DNA of 64,000 bases from an uncultured Polaribacter sp. (GTDB lineage: Bacteria > Bacteroidota > Bacteroidia > Flavobacteriales > Flavobacteriaceae), in assembly GCA_943788045.1 (NCBI GenBank), contig CALSOT010000004.1:62001-126000 (forward strand), written 5' to 3'. The translations under genes and the position numbers were made by a program. Below, in pieces: positions 1 to 8,525 of this stretch. Each line of letters opens with the position of its first letter. Position 1 is the first letter of the stretch. Under the pieces are notes generated by a model. It had not been told where the DNA came from and did not search any database. It saw only the letters and a program-made list of their open reading frames with translations.

Positions 1-434
1 ATCGGACTTGAAAATTGAAAGTCAATAGAATTTCCGCCAGATTCAATAAAAACGGCCTTCTTTTCTGCTAATAATGCTCCAAATTTTTGATTAAAAGCAC
101 TTTTAACACCTTCAACTTGGTTCTTTATTTTGTGAATAGGATTGTTTGAAATAGTTTTACTGAGTTCTTTAACTAATTCCTCTAAAGATAATATGGAATA
201 ATTTACAACATCAGATTCCTCTTCTTTCTGATTACCTTTTTCTGCATCAATAGCAATAGACTTCTCTATCAATTCAACAGCATCCGTGGTATCGTCTGTT
301 TTCAAAATAACTTTTTCTTCATCAATTGTTTCCGCATCCATTTTTTTTTCATCACCCAATGTATCAGAATTATTTACAACTTCTTCTACTTTCGTTTCCG
401 TCTTTTCAACGTTTTCATTTTTATTTTCTAACAT
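1..434 (-). CDS. DUF349 domain-containing protein (N-terminal part, runs off the window)
   Basis: The gene starts with ATG at 434 on the minus strand and is still open at base 1, so only about the first 144 residues are seen. They form a very acidic, Lys/Glu/Asp-rich head (MLENKNENVEKTETKVEEVV...) followed by a more ordinary helical stretch around KNQVEGVKSAFNQKFGALL. Flavobacterial DUF349 proteins have such an acidic leader before repeated helical DUF349 units; I recognise it by this resemblance. The repeats themselves lie outside the window. The family has no firm biochemical role here. A short plus-strand ORF lying over this gene is an antisense shadow. Confidence 0.7.
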   Translation of the reverse strand, partial: MLENKNENVEKTETKVEEVVNNSDTLGDEKKMDAETIDEEKVILKTDDTTDAVELIEKSIAIDAEKGNQKEEESDVVNYSILSLEELVKELSKTISNNPIHKIKNQVEGVKSAFNQKFGALLAEKKAVFIESGGNSIDFQFSSP

Positions 435-534
435 ATCTACAATGTTTAAGGTCTTAAATAATAGTACTATTATATATGCATAAAGATACAGACAACTTAC
501 TCAATTTGCAAGCTATCCAACTATAAAAACGGGT

Positions 535-1293
535 CTAACTATTGTTCCAAATATTCCAAGATTCTTCTGCTTGCAATTGTAACATTTCAAAACCATTTTT
601 AATATCAGCTCCCTTATCCCTTCCTTTTGCTAAAAATGCAGTTATTTCTGGATTGTAGATTAAATCGTACAATAGATGATTTTTTGTTAAAAATTGGTAG
701 GGAATATCTGGATATTTATCAATATTTGGTGAAGTTCCAACAGGTGTAGAATTTATAATAATTTGATATTTATGAAGAACTTTTTCAGTTAAATCATGAT
801 ATGAAATTTCTTTTTTCTTCATCGGATTTCTAGAAACAAATTTAAATTTAATACCATTCTTTTTGAGTGCATAGGCAATTGCCTTAGAAGCACCACCTGT
901 TCCTAAAATTAAAGCACGTTTGTGACCATCATTTATGAGAGGAAGTAGTGATTTTTCAAAACCAACAATATCAGAATTGTATCCTTTTAAATTTCCTCTT
1001 TTTGTAAATTTAATCGTATTTACTGCCCCTATTTTTTTAGCTGTTTTATCTAATTTATCTAGATATTTTATTACTTCTTCCTTGAAAGGAATGGTAACAT
1101 TCATACCAATCAAATTTTTACCCCGGGCTTTCACTAAAGCCGGAAATTCTGCGATATTTTCAAGATCAAAATTGACATATTTATGATTCTCAAGCCCTAA
1201 TTTATCGAACTTTTTAGTAAAATATCCTCGTGAAAATGAATATTCAATATTTTTTCCTAATAAACCAAAAATTTTATTTTTTCTTTCTTCCAT
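535..1293 (-). CDS. aroE: Shikimate dehydrogenase (NADP+)
   Basis: This 252-residue cytosolic enzyme reduces 3-dehydroshikimate to shikimate in aromatic amino-acid biosynthesis. The substrate site is visible as YSFSRGYF near residue 18-25, NVTIPFK with the catalytic Lys71, and GYNSD with Asp108. The NADP-binding loop is GTGGASK at 131-137, followed by NSTPVGT and the C-terminal GFEMLQLQAE helix. The length is slightly short of the usual 270 or so, as is common in Bacteroidetes. Its ATG lies inside the end of the upstream DUF368 gene (20-base overlap), so the two are probably translationally coupled. The overlap is the only obvious link; no functional tie to the transporter is implied. Confidence 0.93.
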   Translation of the reverse strand: MEERKNKIFGLLGKNIEYSFSRGYFTKKFDKLGLENHKYVNFDLENIAEFPALVKARGKNLIGMNVTIPFKEEVIKYLDKLDKTAKKIGAVNTIKFTKRGNLKGYNSDIVGFEKSLLPLINDGHKRALILGTGGASKAIAYALKKNGIKFKFVSRNPMKKKEISYHDLTEKVLHKYQIIINSTPVGTSPNIDKYPDIPYQFLTKNHLLYDLIYNPEITAFLAKGRDKGADIKNGFEMLQLQAEESWNIWNNS

Positions 1294-2281
1294 AAAAATC
1301 TATCGATAAAATCAACAAAACACCTGTAACGATATAAAATACTGCAAACCAAGTTTCTAAACTTAAAAAATTGGGAACGAATCGTTCATAGTTTTCAACG
1401 ATTTTATTTCCCTTGCTATCTAGTGAATAATTTCCTTTTTCTTGTAAATAAATTATTGTTTTCCATGGCCAGACAACACCTAAAGAACCTGTAATAAAAC
1501 CTATGATAATTGCATTAACTATCTGATACCATCGCTTAAGTACATATCCTAATATATGACTTACAGAAACTAATCCAAAAGCTGAACCTGCGGTAAAAAC
1601 AGCTATTATTTTTAAATATCGGACTTTGATTGGGTCTGATAAAACTTTAAAATCTCCTTCTAAAAGACTCATGATTACGTTAAATAACACATTTACAGAA
1701 TCTACCAACAACAATACGTAATTCCCTAAAAGAATTAAAATAAATGAACCTGAAAGCCCTGGAAGCGTCATACCAGAAACACCTATAATTCCGCATACAA
1801 AAACAAACCAAAGATTATCATTTTCTTTTGCGGGTGTTAAAAAACTTATCCCTAAACCAATGGATACTCCAACAATCAATGAAATACTCTTTTCTAGATT
1901 CCAATCTCCAAAATCCTTTCCAATATAATAAATTGAACCTATAATCATCCCAAAAAACCAACTCCAAACGTAGAGTTCATAGTTTATCAGTAAATAATCT
2001 AAAAGAAGCGAAATAGTGAAATAACTAAAAATACTTCCTCCCATGATTAATATAAGAAACTGACCATTTACATATCTGTAAAAACTTATAAATCGTCCAT
2101 TAAAAAATAATTTAAATGCTTTAAAATTTATCTTTCTGAACGAATAAATCATTTCTTCATAAAAACCAAAAACAAAAGAAACTGTTCCGCCAGAAACACC
2201 AGGAACTTTATTTGCAGCCCCCATAACCAATCCTTTTAAAAAAAGGATTAAGCGCTGTGAATAAGTTCTTTGTTGTATCAT
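1274..2281 (-). CDS. DUF368 membrane protein, second copy of a tandem pair (PopT-type)
   Basis: This is a 335-residue polytopic membrane protein of the DUF368 family. Two copies of the family signature are visible, PGVSGGT at 27-33 and PGLSGS at 174-179, consistent with an internal repeat with two re-entrant glycine-rich loops. Published work on DUF368 proteins (named PopT) and DedA-type UptA proteins identified them as undecaprenyl-phosphate translocases that recycle the lipid carrier to the cytosolic leaflet; I infer the same here. It begins directly after the stop codon of the upstream paralogue, with no spacer, and overlaps aroE downstream. Compared with its neighbour it carries a longer hydrophilic segment before the last helix (about residues 275-300). 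Confidence 0.85.
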   Translation of the reverse strand: MIQQRTYSQRLILFLKGLVMGAANKVPGVSGGTVSFVFGFYEEMIYSFRKINFKAFKLFFNGRFISFYRYVNGQFLILIMGGSIFSYFTISLLLDYLLINYELYVWSWFFGMIIGSIYYIGKDFGDWNLEKSISLIVGVSIGLGISFLTPAKENDNLWFVFVCGIIGVSGMTLPGLSGSFILILLGNYVLLLVDSVNVLFNVIMSLLEGDFKVLSDPIKVRYLKIIAVFTAGSAFGLVSVSHILGYVLKRWYQIVNAIIIGFITGSLGVVWPWKTIIYLQEKGNYSLDSKGNKIVENYERFVPNFLSLETWFAVFYIVTGVLLILSIDFYGRKKK

Positions 2282-3205
2282 TTATTTTTTATGAACTGCT
2301 AGTTTTTCCATTCCTAAAATAATAACAAACCCAACAAAAGCAAGCGCAACTGCCATTATTAATTGAGCATCACCGTCAAAAGTAAAAGGAGATACACTTT
2401 GTTGATTAAATGGGACTTCTACTCCATGAGAATTTGTACGCCATGTTAAGGTTTCTTTCCAAGGCCAAATTTTATTTAATGAACCAATTATAAAACCTGT
2501 TAAACATGCTAATGTTATTTCTTTATAATGTTTAAACAACCATTTTAAAATTCTAGAAAAGGTTAATAAACCAACAATTGCACCCGCCATAAAAATTAAA
2601 ACAGTCTTAATATCTTTATTGTTTAAAGCATTTAAAACAGGTTTATATGCACCTAACAAAACTAATATAAAAGAACCTGAAATTCCAGGTAAAATCATTG
2701 CACAAATTGCAATTGTACCGGCTATAAATATAAATATATGTGAAGAATTTTCTGAGACTAACGGATTTAATGTTGTTATGTAATAAGCTAAAAAAGCAGC
2801 TATAATCAAGACTATAAATGAAAGTATATTCCATTTTTTAATTTGTTTAGCAATATAAATAATACTTGCTAATACTAATCCAAAGAAAAAGGACCACAAT
2901 AAGATAGGCTCATTTTCTAATAAATATTTAATGGCTTTTGCCAAAGAGACAATACTGATAAAAATCCCGAGAAATAAAGACGCTAAAAAACCACCATTTA
3001 ATTGTGCCCAAGCAGCTTTAAAACCCTCATTTTTTAAAGTTTTAAATAATCCTAAATTTACATTACTGATAGAGCTCAACAATTCTTCATAAATGCCCGA
3101 AATAAAAGCAATAGTGCCGCCAGAAACTCCAGGAACTACATCTGCTGCTCCCATTGCTAATCCTTTGAAACTAATAACTAAATAGTCTTTTAATTTTCTA
3201 CTCAT
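2282..3205 (-). CDS. DUF368 membrane protein, first copy of a tandem pair (PopT-type)
   Basis: This 307-residue integral membrane protein has the DUF368 signature twice, PGVSGGT at 25-31 and PGISGS at 173-178, within about eight or nine hydrophobic segments. By family knowledge it is a candidate undecaprenyl-phosphate flippase (PopT) serving peptidoglycan and surface-glycan synthesis. It is clearly related to the downstream gene in motif spacing and in the C-terminal NKIWPWKET-type segment (VVWPWKT in the other), but the two have diverged widely, so the duplication is old. The stop codon abuts the ATG of the next gene, so they form one transcription unit. Upstream, TATCTTCG (minus strand, 3232-3239) resembles a flavobacterial -7 box. 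Confidence 0.87.
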   Translation of the reverse strand: MSRKLKDYLVISFKGLAMGAADVVPGVSGGTIAFISGIYEELLSSISNVNLGLFKTLKNEGFKAAWAQLNGGFLASLFLGIFISIVSLAKAIKYLLENEPILLWSFFFGLVLASIIYIAKQIKKWNILSFIVLIIAAFLAYYITTLNPLVSENSSHIFIFIAGTIAICAMILPGISGSFILVLLGAYKPVLNALNNKDIKTVLIFMAGAIVGLLTFSRILKWLFKHYKEITLACLTGFIIGSLNKIWPWKETLTWRTNSHGVEVPFNQQSVSPFTFDGDAQLIMAVALAFVGFVIILGMEKLAVHKK

Positions 3206-3478
3206 TTTAAGTATCTTTTTTTTAGAAAAACGAAGATAATAGAATTTTGATGATAAACAGAAATACTGCTTTAATTTAGTTATTTCTGAGTTTTGAAAAA
3301 AATTGCATCAGGTAAAACACTATATAGTTTGGATCTCAATTTTTAGTAATTTGTAAAATCTTGAAGTTATTCTGAATCGATTACAATTAAACGAATTAAT
3401 AGTAAAAAAGTTAACAACAATTAAGTTAAAAAAATGAGTGTAAATTGAGATTAAAATCGATTAATAAAAAAGCGAATG
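3206..3478. other. Intergenic region, no gene seen
   Basis: This AT-rich stretch of 273 bases lies between the TPR gene and the DUF368 pair. I find no open frame of note on either strand and no strong hairpin. The part nearest 3205 probably carries the promoter of the DUF368-aroE unit. Confidence 0.5.
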
Positions 3479-4849
3479 CTACTCCATTGCCTTTTTAAAA
3501 TTAATCAAAAGTTTTTGAACTTTTTTATTTTCATACACAATTGGATATAATTCTTTTAGAACAACATTATAATCATAATCTATTTTTAAAGCTGTCACTA
3601 AATGGTTAAATCCGAGTTCTTCTTTCCCTAGAAGAAAAAATACCCCTGCTAATCTATATTCAATTTCTGCAAAATCATTATAAAGTTTTTTGGCTTTTAG
3701 TAAAGTGCTGTGTGTAGCATCGTACTCACCTAAAAAAGACAATACATCTATTAAACCGATGTATACTTCTAATCCATTGTCATTTAAACTTAAACATTTT
3801 TCATAACCAGCTATAGCTTCTTCATAAAAGCTTAATCTCAAATTAATTTCTGAATAACGTCTCCAATACAAAGTATTTTCTTCTTCAATTTTTAGAGCTT
3901 TAGAAATATAATACGACGCTTTTTGATAGTTCTGATGGCTATAATAGATATTCGTTAACATCATCCAACCTTTATCTAATAATGGATCTTCATGAACTGC
4001 TTTTTTATAAAAGGATATAGCTTTTTCAAAATTACCCAACTTTTCATAACACTCACCTACACGCATACAAACAAAGGCTGTAGCATCATCCAATTCCAAA
4101 GTAATTAGATAATTATCAATTGCATCTTTATATTGCTCTAATTGTTCTAGCGTTTTTGCTTTTTCTAAGTAACCACCAATAAAAGATTCATCAATAATAA
4201 CAGCATAATCAAACGCTTCTAAAGCTTTTGAATAATTTTCTAATATATAATATTGTCTTCCTAATTGATGCCAAGCAACTTCACAATATGGATTTATTTC
4301 TATATAGTCATTTAAATATTCTATTGCTTCTTCATGTTGTTTTTCCATATCAAAGCAATAAACAATATTGTACAAAGCAGAATAATCTTCAACATCTACT
4401 TTGACACATTTTTGAAAAGTTAAACGAGCATCTCTAAAGTTGTCTAAATACAAAAATTCCATTCCTAAAAGAGACCAAACATCTACTTTATCATCTGTAA
4501 AATTTAATGCTGTTTTCAATAACTCTATCGCTACTTTGTGTTTTCCTTTTTTAGAATTTATTGTTGCTTTTTGTATAAACACCTCATCATTATTAGGTTC
4601 TAAACGCTCAATTATTTTCAGCAACAACTCCGCCTTAACCAACTCATCTTCAAAAACATATATTTCTACCTGTAGCAGTTTTAAGTCTACCGAGGCAGGA
4701 TGCTGTTGTAATCCAAGTTTTACTGCTTTTTTAGCTAAAGCATGTTTACCTGCATCTAAATAATGAACAATAATTTCTTCAAACTCGACCAAATCAAAAA
4801 AATAAATGGCATTGGTTTTGAGCATGGATTCAAACTTTAATAGAGACAT
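3479..4849 (-). CDS. Tetratricopeptide-repeat protein
   Basis: The protein consists almost entirely of TPR helices: repeated 34-residue units with the W-x2-L-G-x2-Y and A-x3-Y/F-x-A-I pattern (for example AWHQLGRQYYILENYSKALEA) from about residue 20 to the end. TPR arrays are protein-binding scaffolds, and no catalytic domain or signal peptide is visible, so it is probably cytosolic. The frame is open to an ATG at 4942, which would add 31 residues. I prefer the ATG at 4849 (MSLLKFESMLKTNAIYFF) because flavobacterial homologues, as I remember them, begin with this LxKFESMLKT segment. With that start the protein has 456 residues. The binding partner cannot be told from the context. Confidence 0.8.
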   Translation of the reverse strand: MSLLKFESMLKTNAIYFFDLVEFEEIIVHYLDAGKHALAKKAVKLGLQQHPASVDLKLLQVEIYVFEDELVKAELLLKIIERLEPNNDEVFIQKATINSKKGKHKVAIELLKTALNFTDDKVDVWSLLGMEFLYLDNFRDARLTFQKCVKVDVEDYSALYNIVYCFDMEKQHEEAIEYLNDYIEINPYCEVAWHQLGRQYYILENYSKALEAFDYAVIIDESFIGGYLEKAKTLEQLEQYKDAIDNYLITLELDDATAFVCMRVGECYEKLGNFEKAISFYKKAVHEDPLLDKGWMMLTNIYYSHQNYQKASYYISKALKIEEENTLYWRRYSEINLRLSFYEEAIAGYEKCLSLNDNGLEVYIGLIDVLSFLGEYDATHSTLLKAKKLYNDFAEIEYRLAGVFFLLGKEELGFNHLVTALKIDYDYNVVLKELYPIVYENKKVQKLLINFKKAME

Positions 4850-4974
4850 AACTATGCTATTTGATTTAGTAAAATAAAGATACAACAACTCCAATATTAC
4901 ATTTAATTTCAATGATTTTGTTTTCAACAATTTAATTAACATTAAAACAAGTAAGACTTTTAATACTTTAAAAT

Positions 4975-5005
4975 TTTGCCCCTAAATTTATTTACGTTAA
5001 TTTTG
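4975..5005 (+). promoter_or_regulatory. Bacteroidetes-type promoter for pyrR-pyrB
   Basis: TTTG at 4975-4978 is followed after exactly 19 bases by TAATTTTG at 4998-5005, matching the flavobacterial sigma-A consensus (TTTG, then TAnnTTTG). It is the best two-box match in the window and lies about 40 bases before the pyrR start. Confidence 0.65.
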
Positions 5006-5016
5006 AACTACAATAA

Positions 5017-5036
5017 CTATCAATCTAATTTGATAG
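5017..5036 (+). promoter_or_regulatory. Hairpin in the pyrR leader
   Basis: CTATCAA (5017-5023) and TTGATAG (5030-5036) can pair as a 7-bp stem with a 6-base loop, ending 7 bases before the pyrR ATG. It lies between the predicted transcription start and the coding region, where it would cover the ribosome-binding region. PyrR proteins of Firmicutes bind hairpins in pyr mRNA; whether this stem plays such a role is speculation. Confidence 0.35.
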
Positions 5037-5043
5037 CTTTCTT

Positions 5044-5583
5044 ATGAGCAAAAAAAACTTACTTAACTCAAAAGATATTGAAATAATCCTGCATCGACTG
5101 GCCTGTCAGTTAATCGAAAATCACAACGATTTTTCTAATACAGTTTTAATTGGGTTGCAACCAAGAGGAAGTTATCTGGCTAACAGATTAGCCGAGTTAT
5201 TAAAAACATCTTACCATATAAAAGACTTAGAACTAGGGCTTTTAGACATTACCTTTTACAGAGACGATTTTAGAAGAAGAGATGCTCCTTTAGAAGCAGC
5301 TTCAACTGAAATGGATTTTTTAATTGAAGGTAAAAACGTGGTGATTATTGATGATGTTTTATATTCTGGAAGAAGTGTAAGAGCTGCATTAACTGCAATG
5401 CAGTCTTATGGAAGACCTGAAGCTATAGAGTTACTGGTATTAATTGACAGACGTTTTAGTAGACATTTACCTATCCAGCCAGATTATAGAGGTAGACAAG
5501 TAGATGCAATTAACGAAGAAAAAGTTTTAGTAACGTGGACAGAGACCCATAAAAAGGATGCAGTTTATATAGAATTTAAGTAA
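5044..5583 (+). CDS. pyrR: Bifunctional pyr operon regulator / uracil phosphoribosyltransferase
   Basis: This 179-residue protein is a type I phosphoribosyltransferase. The PRPP-binding motif VVIIDDVLYSGRS spans residues 99-111, and the PyrR-typical GLLDITFYRDD segment (around 65-75) and the C-terminal LIDRRF-LPI region are present. In Firmicutes PyrR binds pyr mRNA and also converts uracil and PRPP to UMP; in Bacteroidetes the regulatory side is less established. The gene heads a tight unit with pyrB, whose start follows two bases after the stop codon. A good TTTG-N19-TAATTTTG promoter and a short hairpin lie directly upstream. Confidence 0.93.
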   Translation: MSKKNLLNSKDIEIILHRLACQLIENHNDFSNTVLIGLQPRGSYLANRLAELLKTSYHIKDLELGLLDITFYRDDFRRRDAPLEAASTEMDFLIEGKNVVIIDDVLYSGRSVRAALTAMQSYGRPEAIELLVLIDRRFSRHLPIQPDYRGRQVDAINEEKVLVTWTETHKKDAVYIEFK

Positions 5584-5585
5584 TT

Positions 5586-6515
5586 ATGGCAGAATTAAGT
5601 GTAGAACATTTATTGGGAATAAAGTATCTAAAAGAAAAGGATATTAATCTCATTTTTAAAACTGCCGATCATTTTAAAGAGGTAATTAATAGACCTATCA
5701 AAAAAGTACCATCGCTTAGAGATATTACGATCGCTAATTTATTTTTTGAAAACAGCACAAGAACAAAACTGAGTTTTGAATTGGCCGAGAAGAGACTTTC
5801 TGCAGATGTAATAAACTTTTCTGCGGGTCAATCTTCCGTAAAAAAAGGAGAAACTTTAATAGATACGGTAAACAATATCTTAGCCATGAAAGTAGATATT
5901 GTTGTTATGCGACATGCAAGTGTTGGTGCTGGTGTTTTCTTATCAAGACATGTAGATGCAAAAATTATAAACGCTGGTGACGGAACTCACGAACATCCAA
6001 CGCAAGCTTTATTAGATTCGTACTCCATTCGTGAAAAATTAGGAAACGTAAAAGGTAAAAAAATTGTTATTGTAGGAGATATTTTACACTCCAGAGTTGC
6101 TTTATCAAACATATATGCTTTACAATTACAAGGCGCTCAAGTAAAGGTTTGTGGGCCAACAACATTAATTCCTAAATACATTTCTAGTTTAGGTGTAGAA
6201 GTAGAAACCAATCTTAAAAAAGCTTTAGAATGGTGCGATGTTGCAAACGTTTTACGCGTTCAAAATGAAAGAATGGATATAAAATACTTTCCTTCTACTA
6301 GAGAATACACACAACTTTTTGGAATCAATCAAGACATTTTAGATAACCTTGGTAAGAAAATTGTAATTATGCATCCAGGACCTATAAATCGTGGAGTTGA
6401 AATTACAAGTGATGTTGCAGACTCTAATGAATCTATCATTTTAAACCAAGTTGAAAATGGTGTTGCAGTTAGAATGGCTGTTATCTATTTATTAGCACAA
6501 CAGGTTAAAAGGTAG
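5586..6515 (+). CDS. pyrB: Aspartate carbamoyltransferase catalytic subunit
   Basis: This 309-residue cytosolic enzyme joins carbamoyl phosphate and aspartate to form N-carbamoyl-L-aspartate, the committed step of pyrimidine synthesis. The carbamoyl-phosphate loop FENSTRT lies at residues 54-60, MRHASVGAG near 108-116, and HPTQALLDSY at 137-146. The aspartate-binding LRVQNER appears later and HPGPINRG near the C-terminus. The length is standard. No pyrI regulatory subunit follows, so it is probably a class C type trimer or of the form that works with other partners. It is co-transcribed with pyrR. Confidence 0.96.
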   Translation: MAELSVEHLLGIKYLKEKDINLIFKTADHFKEVINRPIKKVPSLRDITIANLFFENSTRTKLSFELAEKRLSADVINFSAGQSSVKKGETLIDTVNNILAMKVDIVVMRHASVGAGVFLSRHVDAKIINAGDGTHEHPTQALLDSYSIREKLGNVKGKKIVIVGDILHSRVALSNIYALQLQGAQVKVCGPTTLIPKYISSLGVEVETNLKKALEWCDVANVLRVQNERMDIKYFPSTREYTQLFGINQDILDNLGKKIVIMHPGPINRGVEITSDVADSNESIILNQVENGVAVRMAVIYLLAQQVKR

Positions 6516-6518
6516 ATT

Positions 6519-6851
6519 ATGCAAATAGAAAAAAAAAAAAATTATACATGTATTTTGAGCGATGAAGAAACGTTCTCTCAATTTTATAATTCATTCTTAA
6601 TTGAAAATAAAAAATTTCAAAAAGAGAATCTGATCATTGTAATTTCTGATAATTTTACTCCTTCTCTCGAAGAATTTTCACTATTTGTAAAAATATCTGA
6701 ACAAAAAAAAGAGAGTGGTAAATCATTTGTAATAGTTAATCCGAACATTGATATAGACGATTTTCCAGATTACTTTAACATCGTTCCTACATTGCAAGAA
6801 GCAGAAGATGTTTTAGAAATGGAAGCCATAGAGAGAGAGCTAGGATTTTAG
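6519..6851 (+). CDS. Small STAS-like protein of the pyrB-rnz interval
   Basis: This 110-residue protein begins three bases after pyrB. It alternates strands and helices (YTCILSDEETF..., NLIIVISDN, SFVIVNPNIDIDDFPDYFNIVPTL) and ends in the acidic helix EAEDVLEMEAIERELGF. That arrangement resembles a STAS or anti-sigma-antagonist fold, in which a variable residue and a helix end carry the switch, but I see no diagnostic phosphorylatable Ser in the usual place. In flavobacterial genomes I recall a similar protein directly beside ribonuclease Z, so it may belong functionally with the gene downstream. No signal peptide or membrane segment is present. The function is unknown. Confidence 0.75.
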   Translation: MQIEKKKNYTCILSDEETFSQFYNSFLIENKKFQKENLIIVISDNFTPSLEEFSLFVKISEQKKESGKSFVIVNPNIDIDDFPDYFNIVPTLQEAEDVLEMEAIERELGF

Positions 6852-6861
6852 ATAACCAGCT

Positions 6862-6900
6862 AATAATTAAAAATAGAATATTATTCTATTTTTAATTATT
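6862..6900. terminator. Perfect inverted repeat, likely terminator after the pyr unit
   Basis: A perfect 19-base inverted repeat (6862-6880 and 6882-6900, one base between) lies 10 bases after the preceding stop codon. It is AT-rich (AATAATTAAAAATAGAATA) and both flanks supply T or A runs, so it could end transcription on either strand. Confidence 0.6.
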
Positions 6901-7118
6901 AAAGCTTTTTAGAACCCTCTCAAGTAAATCTTGTTAGGTGGTTTATCTGCTTTACGAAGTTCGTTTATAAATTTAACTGATAATAGCTTTGCCTAAAAAT
7001 CAAAATTAGATATTCTTTTACTGTTAAAAATACTCTAAAAAATAGTTGCAATAAAGCCCCGTTAAAGAAATATTTATAGTAAGACAGATAAAAATAAATA
7101 CAAACGATTCCAGATTAG

Positions 7119-8033
7119 ATGAGTATAACCCTAACTATTTTAGGTTGCCATTCAGCAACTCCCAGAATAAACGCCTTTCCAACTTCTCAATATTTAGAAA
7201 TTAACAACAGTCATTTTTTAATTGATTGCGGCGAAGGAACTCAACGTCAAATGCGTAAATATAAAGTTGGTTTTTCTAAAATAAATCATATATTTATTTC
7301 TCATTTACATGGAGATCATTTTTATGGTTTAGTTGGTCTACTGTCTACATATGGTATTTTAAATAGAGAAAAAGAGCTTCACATTTATGGCCCAAAAGGA
7401 ATTAAAGAAGTTACTTTATTGCAGCTGAAAATTTCACAATCTCATGCAAAATATAAAATTATTTTTCATGAGTTAACTTCAAGAAAAAGTGAACTTATTT
7501 TTGAAAATGATAACGTTTCTGTTACTACAATTCCATTAAATCACAGAGTTTATACAAATGGTTATTTATTTAAAGAAAAAGAGAAACCAAGAAAATTAAA
7601 CATGTTAAATATCAGTGGTTATTCAGAAATTGGAAAAGCAGATTATTTAAATTTAAAAGCAGGAAGAGATTTTACATTAGCTTCTGGAGATATTATACCA
7701 AATACCGAATTAACATTAAACCCCCAAAAACCCTTGAGCTTTGCTTTTTGCAGCGATACAAGATATAAACCAGATATTATACCTATTATTAAAAATGCGG
7801 ATTTACTCTATCATGAGGCTACATTTTTAAGTGACAAAGAAGATTTAGCCAAAAAAACAAAACATGCCACATCGAAACAAGCTGCCCAAATTGCAAAAGA
7901 TGCAAATATACATAAGTTAGTTATTGGACATTATTCGAGTAGATATAAAGATATTTCCTTATTTAAAAAAGAAGCAATAGAAACTTTTAAAAATACAGAA
8001 CTAGCAGAACCAGGAAAAGTCTTTACAGTATAA
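7119..8033 (+). CDS. rnz: Ribonuclease Z
   Basis: This 304-residue metallo-beta-lactamase-fold nuclease removes 3' trailers from tRNA precursors. The zinc motif HLHGDH is at residues 62-67, preceded by the family's FLIDCGEGTQRQM segment; later ligands appear in FCSDTRY and YHEATF, then GHYSSRYKD with the final His. The length is typical of the short bacterial form (RNase Z-S). A leader of about 260 bases without a clear gene separates it from the pyr unit and a perfect AT-rich inverted repeat intervenes, so it probably has its own promoter. Confidence 0.95.
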   Translation: MSITLTILGCHSATPRINAFPTSQYLEINNSHFLIDCGEGTQRQMRKYKVGFSKINHIFISHLHGDHFYGLVGLLSTYGILNREKELHIYGPKGIKEVTLLQLKISQSHAKYKIIFHELTSRKSELIFENDNVSVTTIPLNHRVYTNGYLFKEKEKPRKLNMLNISGYSEIGKADYLNLKAGRDFTLASGDIIPNTELTLNPQKPLSFAFCSDTRYKPDIIPIIKNADLLYHEATFLSDKEDLAKKTKHATSKQAAQIAKDANIHKLVIGHYSSRYKDISLFKKEAIETFKNTELAEPGKVFTV

Positions 8034-8065
8034 ATTTATAAAAAAACAAGTACTAAAATTAACTT

Positions 8066-8428
8066 CTAATATTGATTTGTGCTAAGTAAAACTAATGTAC
8101 AAGCTATTTCATGTTCAATATTATTGGCTTGCAACAACTTTACAAGTTCTTTATTTTCCGTTCCCGGATTAAAAATAACTCTGCTAGGATTCAGATTAAT
8201 AATATAATCATAATACAGCTTTTGTCTTTTGGGATTTAAATACAACGAAACTGTTTCTATGTTTTTATAATCTTTCATTTCAGTCTCAATTACAACGCCA
8301 GAAATCGTTCCTTTCGTTATGCCAATTGCAGCAATTTGTATTTCCTTTTCTAGCAACCTCTTAATAACAATATTTGAATATCTATCGGGGTTAATTGATG
8401 CCCCAAGAACTAATGTAACGTTTTTCAT
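8066..8428 (-). CDS. CoA-binding domain protein (YccU-like)
   Basis: This 120-residue protein is a single Rossmann-type CoA_binding domain. The start MKNVTLVLGASINPDRYS gives the nucleotide loop GAS-NP, and VIFNPGTEN near residue 85 matches the family's second loop. It lacks the ATP-grasp part of acyl-CoA synthetases, so it is the free-standing version, whose substrate is not established. Convergent with rnz (about 30 bases between the genes). Minus-strand TTG (8496-8498) and TATATTTG (8467-8474), 21 bases apart, make a reasonable promoter. Confidence 0.82.
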   Translation of the reverse strand: MKNVTLVLGASINPDRYSNIVIKRLLEKEIQIAAIGITKGTISGVVIETEMKDYKNIETVSLYLNPKRQKLYYDYIINLNPSRVIFNPGTENKELVKLLQANNIEHEIACTLVLLSTNQY

Positions 8429-8466
8429 ATTGTTAAAGTTATGTTAAACAAATTTATGATACGTAA

Positions 8467-8498
8467 CAAATATAAACTTTAAGACGTCTATATAGCAA
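8467..8498 (-). promoter_or_regulatory. Candidate promoter of the CoA-binding protein gene
   Basis: Reading the minus strand, TTG (8498-8496) is followed after 21 bases by TATATTTG (8474-8467), the flavobacterial -33/-7 pattern, about 40 bases before the ATG at 8428. Confidence 0.45.
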
Positions 8499-8525
8499 TC
8501 AAACACTAAAATTAAATAAATCATA

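Noticed and set aside
2282..3205. Possibility that the two DUF368 genes are an assembly duplication
   Set aside because: The two proteins differ at most positions apart from signature motifs and have different lengths.
4440..4763. 107-residue plus-strand ORF inside the TPR gene
   Set aside because: Antisense shadow of TPR repeats with no start context or family resemblance.
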